Part shown: one piece after another, positions 1 to 6,791 of the stretch
Position numbering within the stretch: position 1 is the first letter of the stretch
Layout: each line of letters starts with the position of its first letter
Origin: an uncultured Bacteroidales bacterium
GTDB taxonomy: Bacteria > Bacteroidota > Bacteroidia > Bacteroidales > F082
DNA length: 56,260 nucleotides
Direction: 5' to 3'
Assembly (NCBI GenBank): GCA_900318465.1
Contig: ONKQ01000029.1
Location: 1-56,260, forward strand
Notes under the pieces: generated by a model
Seen by the model: only the letters and a program-made list of their open reading frames with translations
Databases searched by the model: none
What the model was told of the DNA's origin: nothing
Translations under genes and position numbers: made by a program

Positions 1-180
1 AGTGCCAATCTCGGCAGCAGTGTAAATCTGCTGCGTCAGCGAGTAATTGTAGAACGAGTAGCTCGGCAGGTACGAGTTGGTCGCCGTACCGCCGTCACCA
101 ATCTCTACAATCTCCGCCCGTGCCACGCCCATGAAGGCAAGCACAAGCGTCATCATCAAAGAAAAAACTTTCTTTTTCAT
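1..180 (-). CDS. N-terminus of a secreted protein (partial, runs off the left edge)
   Basis: The 60 codons visible on the minus strand start with ATG at 180 and stay open to base 1. They encode a clear signal peptide (charged MKKK, hydrophobic core to about residue 19, ending in ARA) followed by a mature N-terminus rich in Gly, Ser, Thr and Tyr that contains SYLPSYSFYNYSLTQQIY. From memory, this kind of motif is common at the start of large T9SS-exported Bacteroidota proteins with fibronectin or anchor-J domains, so export is likely but the C-terminal sorting domain lies outside the window. Function cannot be assigned. No TAnnTTTG promoter was found in the 300 bases upstream. Confidence 0.7.
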   Translation of the reverse strand, partial: MKKKVFSLMMTLVLAFMGVARAEIVEIGDGGTATNSYLPSYSFYNYSLTQQIYTAAEIGT

Positions 181-483
181 AATGAATGAGTTTGGTTAAT
201 AAATAGGTGAATTAATTGATAGTTCTGAAGTAATAATGAAGAGGTTTGAATCCCCTTTGCCCCCATTAAAATGGAGAAAGCACCAACGCCAATAGGCATG
301 GTGGCAACATTTTTGCTAAGCATAAAACGAACATTCGAATGCATAGTAAACGCGCTTTTGTTGTCTAGACATTGGTATGACTAACAAAAGCGCGTTTACC
401 CTTATTGGAAAATACCTCTTTTTTTGACTATTTTTCCAAAGTTATTTTAATCATTTGATTATCACATAAAAGCAAAACAAGTG
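181..483. other. 303-bp intergenic region with one strong hairpin
   Basis: There is no credible gene here. It separates the stop of the M49-like gene from the start of the partial secreted gene, both on the minus strand. The only structured element is the perfect 17-bp inverted repeat at 346-399, listed separately. The rest is AT-rich with no recognisable promoter box. Confidence 0.6.
346..399. repeat. Perfect 17-bp inverted repeat
   Basis: Arms 346-362 (GTAAACGCGCTTTTGTT) and 383-399 are exact reverse complements separated by a 20-nt loop. It lies about 85 bp downstream of the M49-like gene stop. No T-tract follows on the minus strand, so it is not a classical intrinsic terminator. It may be a 3' stabilising hairpin or a small palindromic repeat. 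Confidence 0.75.
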
Positions 484-2130
484 TTATTTCAAAAGCACTT
501 GCGGACCCATGTTGAAATAGATGTCGGTCGGGATGCCAGAGGCGTTCACGCGGTCGAGGTCGGCCTGCAACTCAGGACGGATAACGCACTGCTCACCCAT
601 CCATGCCTTGGTAGCCTCGTAATCGCCATTGCCTTGGTGCATAAGGATATCGCCAGCCAATTTCTCAACAGCCACCTTCATCTTCTCGAAGTCGATGGCA
701 TAGCGGCCTTCGGAGTTGCGCACAAAGGCACCTTCGTTCTGGAAATAGTTGAAGGTAAGCATGTTGGCCTTGCCGTGGGCACTGGCAGCACCGAAACGCA
801 CTGAGCGGAAAATGCCAGCCATGAAGGTGGTGTAGTTGTCTTCCATCGTAGTGTTGGTGTATTCGCCCATCTCAGAGAGTTTGGTAACGAGGTAGAGACC
901 CAGCACGTCGGCTTTGGCTTCCTCAAGGGCGTTGTACTGGTTGCTCAAGGCTTCGCGCACGGTGCCCTTGCCCGTAATGGTGTTCTTAATGCCCATGCCG
1001 TGGGCGGTTTCGTGGAACATCACATTGGAGAAGAAGGCATCAAACTTGATGTGCTCCATAGACTCGGGAGTCATCAGTTCCTTGGAGATGGGTTCCAAAA
1101 TCTTCTCGAACTTGGCCTGCATGGCATTCTTCAACTGCAATTTGCGGGTACCGCGTTGCAGTTGCACACGCTCATCGTTGGGCAGGTTGATAGCGATGGT
1201 CTTGCTGTTAGCATTGCAGTCGCCAGCGTAATAGACCACATCGTAGGCAGCCAAATCGACATCCGAGCCGGGCACTTCCTTCTTGTACTTGGCGGGCACA
1301 GGCAGTTGCTTCTGCAATTCAGGTACGAAAGCAGCGTAACGGGCTAATTGCTTCGTCCATTCCTGATCCTTGATGAGGATGAAAGCCTCATGCGAAGCCT
1401 TGATGCCATAGCGGGCGTCGGTGTAGTTCTCGATGGGGCCAATCACCATGTCGATGTTGTTGTTGCGCACGTCCATCCATTGCATGTCGCTCTCGAAATA
1501 CTCGTCGGTGCGAAGGGCTTTGGCGCGGAGGCGGAGATACTCGGCAAACTCTTTGTCGCCTGCCAACTCAGATGCTTTATCAAGCAACGAGGCAGCCTTC
1601 TCAATTTGCTCGGCAAAGTAGTCGTGATACCACACGCACTTCAGCGCACCGTTCTCGTCGCGCACAATCATGGTGTACTGGCTGGTCTTGTTCGGGTCGT
1701 CGAAGGCGTTCCATTCCTCCTCGGTCATGTCGGCGGGATAGAATTGTGCGCCAGCGGGTTTCGGGCCGATGCCTTCCACGAAGGGCTTGTTACCATCCAA
1801 GCCGTCCCAAGGGCCGTAGGCGATGGTGGCCAATTTCTTGATGTCGGCGTTGTCGCCAATCATTTCCATGAGTTGGGCTTTGTCGCCGTAGTTCTCACAC
1901 CAGAAAAGCTGGTCCATGATGTCGGCAGCTTCAAAGAGCAGCGGCAACATTTGTTTTTCGTTGTCGCTCAGGTGGTCGATGTTGGTCGTCAAAGTATATT
2001 GGGCATACTTGTCCGACAGATGCGTTTCTTGTTTGACAGGCTCGGCAGTCTGTTCAGGCTTCTTGTTGTTGTCGCAGGCGGTGGCACCAATAGCCAATGC
2101 TGCTACGAGGGCTAAATGTTTGATTTTCAT
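484..2130 (-). CDS. M49 (dipeptidyl-peptidase III)-like zinc metallohydrolase, lipoprotein
   Basis: A 548-residue protein. The start at 2130 was chosen because it opens a lipoprotein signal (MKIKHLALVAALAIGATAC, lipobox Cys19); an extension to 2190 would add about 20 residues with no signal character. The zinc motif HETAH is at residues 373-377, with a downstream acidic motif EEAKAD at 403-408, matching the HExxH plus EExxAD arrangement of Bacteroidota M49 relatives annotated as DPP III family. Classical DPP III has HExxGH, so this belongs to the shorter-motif branch. It probably cleaves peptides at the membrane surface. A TATCTTTG box at 2188-2195 suggests its own promoter, separate from the ATPase upstream. 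Substrate is unknown. Confidence 0.8.
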   Translation of the reverse strand: MKIKHLALVAALAIGATACDNNKKPEQTAEPVKQETHLSDKYAQYTLTTNIDHLSDNEKQMLPLLFEAADIMDQLFWCENYGDKAQLMEMIGDNADIKKLATIAYGPWDGLDGNKPFVEGIGPKPAGAQFYPADMTEEEWNAFDDPNKTSQYTMIVRDENGALKCVWYHDYFAEQIEKAASLLDKASELAGDKEFAEYLRLRAKALRTDEYFESDMQWMDVRNNNIDMVIGPIENYTDARYGIKASHEAFILIKDQEWTKQLARYAAFVPELQKQLPVPAKYKKEVPGSDVDLAAYDVVYYAGDCNANSKTIAINLPNDERVQLQRGTRKLQLKNAMQAKFEKILEPISKELMTPESMEHIKFDAFFSNVMFHETAHGMGIKNTITGKGTVREALSNQYNALEEAKADVLGLYLVTKLSEMGEYTNTTMEDNYTTFMAGIFRSVRFGAASAHGKANMLTFNYFQNEGAFVRNSEGRYAIDFEKMKVAVEKLAGDILMHQGNGDYEATKAWMGEQCVIRPELQADLDRVNASGIPTDIYFNMGPQVLLK

Positions 2131-2187
2131 TTTGGTATAATTTAAAATTAAAGATTTAAGATTCAAGATTGAAATGAGATAGAGCCG

Positions 2188-2195
2188 CAAAGATA
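2188..2195 (-). promoter_or_regulatory. -7 box TATCTTTG of the M49-like gene
   Basis: TATCTTTG on the minus strand, about 58 nt upstream of the ATG at 2130 and just beyond the ATPase stop at 2204. It fits the Bacteroidota TAnnTTTG -7 element. No good -33 TTTG was found, so the call is moderate. Confidence 0.5.
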
Positions 2196-2203
2196 GGCAA
2201 AAG

Positions 2204-3340
2204 TCAGATATAATCCGAATAATTATTCATATTCACCACCGCAAATTGTGCCTCTGGATAGGCCTCGGCAAAGGCTTTTGGTGCCGATGGCGACTTCTTC
2301 CCCGACTTCATCTCAAAGGCATTCATCACGCCAGAGCCAATCTCTATCAGGTCAATCTCTTGTTTGTCGTAAGTGCGCCAAAAGTGGAACTCAAGCCCAA
2401 GTCGCTCATTTTGATTGCGTTTCATTCGCTCGGTGATGATGTAGTTCTCCCAAAGTGCGCCACGGTCGGCATCGGTACGAAGCGAAAGTGGCTCGAAATT
2501 GCGGATGACCGCATTGCGAACCCCGTTATCGGTAAAATACCACTTGCTCGATTTAGTGACCTCTTTTCGAAGGTTCTTGGAGAAGCCGCCCAAACGATAC
2601 AACACGAACACCTTTTGCAGCAAGTCCAAATAACGCTCGACAGTGTTCTTGCTGATTCCCAATTGTTTGCCGACCTCCTCGCAGGAAAGCTCGTCGCCCA
2701 TTTGGTAGGCCACCAAGCGCAGCAAGTCACGAATCTTGGCCGAGTTCTTGATGCCATCTACGGCGAGGATGTCCTTCAGCAAATACGACTCCACTATATC
2801 ATTAAGGTATTCCTTTTTCTCCGCAAACGTATCCAACATAACCACCTCGGGATAGGAGCCGTAAATCAGACGCGCCTCCAAATTCCGCTTGCTCTCGATG
2901 GGCGACTCCACCGTGGCAATCTCCTGTTGCGAAAAAGGCAACAAAACAAACTGCGTTCCTCGACCCACCAAAGGCTCGCCGGCCTGGTTTTTCAGGTCGA
3001 AGGAAGATGAACCGCTCGCAATGACGCGGATGCCGGGAACTTCGTCCACGATGAGTTTCAACTTCTTCCCGATGTCGGGGATGTGTTGCGCCTCGTCGAT
3101 GGCCAACAGATCCACACCCTCCAACACATGGCGATAGTTGGCAATGCTTATCGGCTTCAACATGGCAATGGAATCGGCATCCTCGCCGTTGAGCATGAGC
3201 GACTTGCCCTTAAACGATTGCACGATTTGCTTGAGCAGGAAAGTCTTCCCCACTCGGCGCGGCCCGAAAACCAGCATGACCTTTTGTGGCTTCATGCGCT
3301 CCTCCACCCGCTGTTGCGATACCCTTTGAATCGTATCCAT
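2204..3340 (-). CDS. AAA-type ATPase with DUF4143 C-terminal domain
   Basis: 378 residues from the ATG at 3340, preferred over an upstream extension because it follows a good promoter (3361-3390). Walker A GPRRVGKT is at residues 26-33 and Walker B LLAIDEAQ at about 78-85. A winged-helix-like segment (CEEVGKQLGISKNTVERYL) follows mid-protein. The C-terminal DUF4143 part ends with an EIDLIE...FEMKSGK pattern resembling a PD-(D/E)xK nuclease core. Such ATPases are abundant in Bacteroidota and archaea, often in many copies, with no firmly known role. The gene stands alone, followed by the M49-like gene, which has its own promoter. The compound palindrome at 3407-3462 lies just upstream and could be its operator. 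Confidence 0.85.
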   Translation of the reverse strand: MDTIQRVSQQRVEERMKPQKVMLVFGPRRVGKTFLLKQIVQSFKGKSLMLNGEDADSIAMLKPISIANYRHVLEGVDLLAIDEAQHIPDIGKKLKLIVDEVPGIRVIASGSSSFDLKNQAGEPLVGRGTQFVLLPFSQQEIATVESPIESKRNLEARLIYGSYPEVVMLDTFAEKKEYLNDIVESYLLKDILAVDGIKNSAKIRDLLRLVAYQMGDELSCEEVGKQLGISKNTVERYLDLLQKVFVLYRLGGFSKNLRKEVTKSSKWYFTDNGVRNAVIRNFEPLSLRTDADRGALWENYIITERMKRNQNERLGLEFHFWRTYDKQEIDLIEIGSGVMNAFEMKSGKKSPSAPKAFAEAYPEAQFAVVNMNNYSDYI

Positions 3341-3360
3341 ATCATTGAGAATTAACGGTG

Positions 3361-3390
3361 CAAAAGTACGACAATTTCTCCTTCTGACAA
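3361..3390 (-). promoter_or_regulatory. Promoter of the DUF4143 ATPase gene
   Basis: Minus-strand -7 box TACTTTTG at 3361-3368 with a TTG -33 box at 3388-3390, spacing 19 nt. The -7 box is 21 bp upstream of the ATG. The inverted repeats at 3407-3462 begin 17 bp upstream of the -33 box. Confidence 0.65.
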
Positions 3391-3406
3391 GCAAAAAACA
3401 AAAATA

Positions 3407-3462
3407 CCGTCAGTTGACTGACGGAATTTAGCTAAATTGCGTCAGTTGACTGACGGAATTTA
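3407..3462. repeat. Compound palindrome, two copies of CGTCAGTTGACTGACGG
   Basis: Two copies of an interrupted palindrome (arms CCGTCAGT / ACTGACGG around TG; first base varies in copy 2) sit at 3407-3424 and 3439-3456, 32 bp apart or about three helical turns. Each is followed by AATTTA, and a perfect 14-bp palindrome AATTTAGCTAAATT separates them. The array lies between the ATPase promoter and the acyl-CoA dehydrogenase stop codon. The layout is that of a two-site operator or of a small mobile palindrome; neither is proved. Confidence 0.85.
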
Positions 3463-3481
3463 CAGTTTTCCTATTCAAAAA

Positions 3482-4624
3482 TCAGCACCCGATGGCCCGC
3501 GAAATCACCAAACGGAGGATTTCGGAAGTGCCTTCGCCGATTTGAAGGATGCGCTGGTCGCGGTAGAAACGCTCCATGTCGAACTCCTTCAGCAGCCCGT
3601 GACCGCCCATCACCTGAACGGCGTTGTCGCAAACCTCAGCTGCCACTTCGGAGCAATAGAGCTTGGCCATCGCAGCCTCTTTCCCGAAAGGACGGTGTTG
3701 GTCCTTGAGCCAGCAGGCATGATAAAGCAGATTTCTGGCAGCCTCAATCTTCACGGCCATGTCAGCGAGTTTGAAGGCCACGGCTTGGAACTTGCACACG
3801 GGTTTGCCGAACTGCACACGTTTCTTCGAGTAGGCCAAAGCCATCTCGTAGGCACCTTGCGCACAACCCAACCCCATAGCCGCAATCGACAGGCGACCTG
3901 AATCGAGGGTGGCCAGCATGATATGAGAACCTTCACCGGGTTTGCCGAGGATGCAGTCCTCGCTGAGGCGTACATCGTTGAAAACCAATTTGCCCGTGTT
4001 GGAGGCACGCCACATCATCTTGTCGTGCATGGGCGTTTGCGTGAAGCCTTCTTTCTTGTTTTCCACTAACAAAGCAGTAAACTCTGGCTTGCCGTCCTTC
4101 TCGCCCGAAATGGCCTGCACCGTTGTACCTAATGTAATAGGTGTCGCGCTGTTGGTGATGAAGATTTTGGAGCCGTTGAGGTGCCAAAATGTACCGTCAA
4201 ATTGGGCAGTAGTCTTGGTGCCGCGCGAGTCGCTGCCGGCATCTTCCTCGGTCAGGCCGAAGCCCCAAAGACGGTCTTTGCAGAGTTGAGGCAAATATTT
4301 GCGTTTCTGCTCCTCGGTGCCGTAGTCCTTGATGGGGCCAATGCCCAAACTGTTGTCGGCAGCAATGGTGGCAGCTGTGGAGCCGTCCACACGGGCCAAT
4401 TCCTCCACGGCAATAATATAACTCAGATTGTCAAGCCCTTGACCGCCATATTCCTTCGGGACGGTCATGCCTAACAAACCAAGTTCAGCCATCTTGAGGG
4501 TCAAACCGACATCAAAATGCTGGTCTTCGTCGTTTTGGCGAGCCACGGGTTTCACTTCCTGTTCGGCGAAGTCGCGCACCCGTTGGCGGAGGGCTTCCTG
4601 TTCTTTTGTGAGGTCGAAGTTCAT
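3482..4624 (-). CDS. Acyl-CoA dehydrogenase (short-chain type)
   Basis: 380 residues, the normal length for FAD-dependent acyl-CoA dehydrogenases, which oxidise acyl-CoA to trans-2-enoyl-CoA and pass electrons to electron-transfer flavoprotein. Visible motifs are the middle-domain FGLTEEDAGSDS segment and FITNSA (FAD/substrate binding), the C-terminal QVMGGHGLLKEFDMERFYRD stretch, and the GEGTSEILR segment with the catalytic base candidate Glu364. The most similar known groups are butyryl- and isovaleryl-CoA dehydrogenases; chain-length specificity cannot be read here. It lies 92 bp downstream of the biotin carboxylase gene on the same strand. No etfAB genes are in the window. Confidence 0.92.
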   Translation of the reverse strand: MNFDLTKEQEALRQRVRDFAEQEVKPVARQNDEDQHFDVGLTLKMAELGLLGMTVPKEYGGQGLDNLSYIIAVEELARVDGSTAATIAADNSLGIGPIKDYGTEEQKRKYLPQLCKDRLWGFGLTEEDAGSDSRGTKTTAQFDGTFWHLNGSKIFITNSATPITLGTTVQAISGEKDGKPEFTALLVENKKEGFTQTPMHDKMMWRASNTGKLVFNDVRLSEDCILGKPGEGSHIMLATLDSGRLSIAAMGLGCAQGAYEMALAYSKKRVQFGKPVCKFQAVAFKLADMAVKIEAARNLLYHACWLKDQHRPFGKEAAMAKLYCSEVAAEVCDNAVQVMGGHGLLKEFDMERFYRDQRILQIGEGTSEILRLVISRAIGC

Positions 4625-4640
4625 AGTCTTTTATTTGTTG

Positions 4641-4703
4641 GCTTTCAGCTTTCAGCTTTCAGTTCGGTGACACCAAGGCTGATAGCTGACTGCTGAAAGC
4701 TGA
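4641..4703. repeat. Inverted repeat built of tandem CTTTCAG units
   Basis: Overlapping 11-nt arms TCAGCTTTCAG (4645-4655 and 4652-4662, three tandem 7-nt units) face CTGAAAGCTGA at 4693-4703. It fills the 92-bp gap between the carboxylase stop and the acyl-CoA dehydrogenase start. It could attenuate or stabilise the shared transcript. In architecture it resembles the other short-unit inverted repeats of this window. Confidence 0.7.
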
Positions 4704-4715
4704 TGGCTTTATTTA

Positions 4716-6707
4716 TTATTCTAACTCAATTAATTGCATTTTATTGTCCACCATCTGTCCTTCAGTGACGAGGATTTTCTTTACCTTGGCCTTGCCAGAA
4801 GCCACGATATTGTTCTCCATCTTCATCGCTTCCACGACCATCATAATTGTTCCCTCGTTCACTGCATCTCCTTCTTTTACATTGATTTTCACCACTTTGC
4901 CAGGCATGGGCGACACCAATTTTGTCTTGTCGTTCACCATTTCCTTGCAGGCATAATCAAATGTGTCGTTCAGTTGGTCGGCACGAGAGCAGGCGAAGTT
5001 CAGCCCGTGGAAGTTGATGATGGTCTTTTGTTCGTCGTTGACGGAGCAATAGACCGTTTCGGTGCGACCGTTCAGCATGATTTTCAATTGTTTGTTGTCA
5101 TACTGAATGAACTCCACCTTGAAAGGATGCTCGCCAACGGTGCCCTGGATTTTTCCTGCAGTGGCAGCCTCAATGCTGACGGGAATCTTCTTACCTTCCA
5201 CATCCACAATGAGTTGCATACGATAACGCCAATAGCCAATCTCTTCCCACACATTTTCAGGATGCTGTTCAACTTGCTTCTTGCAGAAATCATACATGAG
5301 AAACGAAATGGCAATATCATTGACATTCAAGTTGTTGCGGCTTTCGAGTAATGCTTTCAGCAAAGTCTCTTGATGGGTGGCGCAAAAAGATGTATCTATC
5401 TTGTTATCAACGAAATCAGGATTTTTGATGACTTCCCAAAGATAGGCCTTGTTGGTGGTCAAACCTTGGATAATGAACTGCTTCAACGCATTTTGGGCCG
5501 TCTCGATGGCCGACTGACGGTCTTTGGCGTGGCAACTCAACTTGGCAATCATCGGGTCGTAAGCCTCTGAAATCGTGCAAATTCCATCGATACTACTATC
5601 CACTCTTGCGCCGCGCACCTGCGGTTCATGGTAGGCTGTCACTTTGCCAGGCGTGGGCAAGAAATTGTTCTCAGGATTCTCGGCATAGATACGCAACTCT
5701 ATAGCATGGCCTTGCGGCTGTATGACTTCTTGCGTCCAGCCCATCTCTTTCCCTCTGGCAATGCGAATCTGCTCCTCCACGATGTCAATGCCTGTACGCA
5801 ATTCTGTGACAGGATGCTCCACTTGAATGCGGGTGTTCATTTCCAAAAAATAGAAATTCAAGTCCTTATCAACCAAAAATTCCACCGTTCCCGCATTCTG
5901 ATAATGAATGACCTGACACAGCTTAACAGCCGTCTCGCATAATTGTTGGCGCTTTTCGTCCGTCAGAGTCGGCGAGGGTGATTCTTCGATGATTTTTTGG
6001 TAACGGCGTTGAATTGTACATTCGCGCTCGTGCAGATGAATCACGTTGCCGAAATGGTCGGCGAGGATTTGCACCTCGATATGTCTCGGATTTTCAATGT
6101 ATTGCTCAACGAAAATGGTACCATCGCCAAAGTATTTCATCGCCTCACGGGAAGCGCGTTCCATTTCGTCCTTCAAGTCACTTTTTTGCCAAACGATATG
6201 CATTCCCTTGCCGCCACCGCCCGCCGCAGCCTTTATTAATATAGGATAAGGCAGGCTGTCGGCCATCGCAAGGATTTCGTCTTGGTCGCCCATCATGCCA
6301 AAAGTCACAGGAATGTGGTTCGCCATTGCGATTTTGCGGGCCGCAATCTTATTGCCCATCAAGCGAATCACTTCGGCACTCGGACCAATGAAAATCAGAT
6401 TGTTAGCCTCGCAAGCCTCGGCAAGTTCGGGGCTTTCGGAAAGGAAACCGTAGCCAGGATGGATGGCATCTGCACCAGCATCCAAGGCCGCATCAATGAT
6501 TTTCTGCACGTTAAGGTAAGTGTCTTTCAAAGTGCCGCCACCCAAAGGACAGGCTTCGTCAGCCATGCGACGGTGCAAGGCGTTGGCATCGTTGTCGGCA
6601 AAGACTGCCACCGAAGCAATGTGAAGTTTGCGCAAGGTTCTGATAATGCGTACGGCAATCTCTCCCCTATTGGCAATCAGTACTTTATTGATTTTTTTAC
6701 TGTTCAT
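4716..6707 (-). CDS. Biotin-dependent acyl-CoA carboxylase alpha subunit (biotin carboxylase + BCCP)
   Basis: 663 residues from the ATG at 6707, where the conserved KVLIANRGEIAVRI N-terminus begins; a 14-residue upstream extension is not convincing. Domains in order: biotin carboxylase N-domain (1-110), ATP-grasp with the glycine-rich loop KAAAGGGGKGMHIV, biotin carboxylase C-domain with the EMNTRIQVEHPVTE motif, a linker, and a C-terminal biotinyl domain with EAMKMEN, biotinylated Lys about 629. It carboxylates biotin with ATP and bicarbonate for an acetyl-, propionyl- or methylcrotonyl-CoA carboxylase. The carboxyltransferase beta subunit is not adjacent, so the acyl substrate is open. The acyl-CoA dehydrogenase downstream would fit branched-chain amino-acid or short-chain acyl-CoA metabolism. 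A TATTTTTG box (6727-6734) precedes it. Confidence 0.9.
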   Translation of the reverse strand: MNSKKINKVLIANRGEIAVRIIRTLRKLHIASVAVFADNDANALHRRMADEACPLGGGTLKDTYLNVQKIIDAALDAGADAIHPGYGFLSESPELAEACEANNLIFIGPSAEVIRLMGNKIAARKIAMANHIPVTFGMMGDQDEILAMADSLPYPILIKAAAGGGGKGMHIVWQKSDLKDEMERASREAMKYFGDGTIFVEQYIENPRHIEVQILADHFGNVIHLHERECTIQRRYQKIIEESPSPTLTDEKRQQLCETAVKLCQVIHYQNAGTVEFLVDKDLNFYFLEMNTRIQVEHPVTELRTGIDIVEEQIRIARGKEMGWTQEVIQPQGHAIELRIYAENPENNFLPTPGKVTAYHEPQVRGARVDSSIDGICTISEAYDPMIAKLSCHAKDRQSAIETAQNALKQFIIQGLTTNKAYLWEVIKNPDFVDNKIDTSFCATHQETLLKALLESRNNLNVNDIAISFLMYDFCKKQVEQHPENVWEEIGYWRYRMQLIVDVEGKKIPVSIEAATAGKIQGTVGEHPFKVEFIQYDNKQLKIMLNGRTETVYCSVNDEQKTIINFHGLNFACSRADQLNDTFDYACKEMVNDKTKLVSPMPGKVVKINVKEGDAVNEGTIMMVVEAMKMENNIVASGKAKVKKILVTEGQMVDNKMQLIELE

Positions 6708-6726
6708 GCTTTCAATAATGATACCG

Positions 6727-6734
6727 CAAAAATA
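6727..6734 (-). promoter_or_regulatory. -7 box TATTTTTG of the carboxylase gene
   Basis: TATTTTTG on the minus strand, 20 bp upstream of the ATG at 6707, directly at the 3' edge of the terminator of the preceding gene. No convincing -33 box is present at the usual distance. Confidence 0.45.
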
Positions 6735-6768
6735 CAAAAAGAAAGGCAACCTTTGCAGATTGCCTTCC
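6735..6768 (-). terminator. Intrinsic terminator of the T9SS beta-propeller gene
   Basis: On the minus strand, about 25 nt after the stop at 6792, the arms GAAGGCAA (6760-6767) and TTGCCTTT (6742-6749) pair around a 10-nt loop and are followed by CTTTTTG. The hairpin plus T-run fits a rho-independent terminator. Confidence 0.7.
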
Positions 6769-6791
6769 TAAAATTCCTATTGAATGCAGAT

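Noticed and set aside
1348-2115. 255-codon plus-strand frame within the M49-like gene
   Set aside because: Shadow of the minus-strand metallopeptidase, which has a signal peptide and zinc motif.
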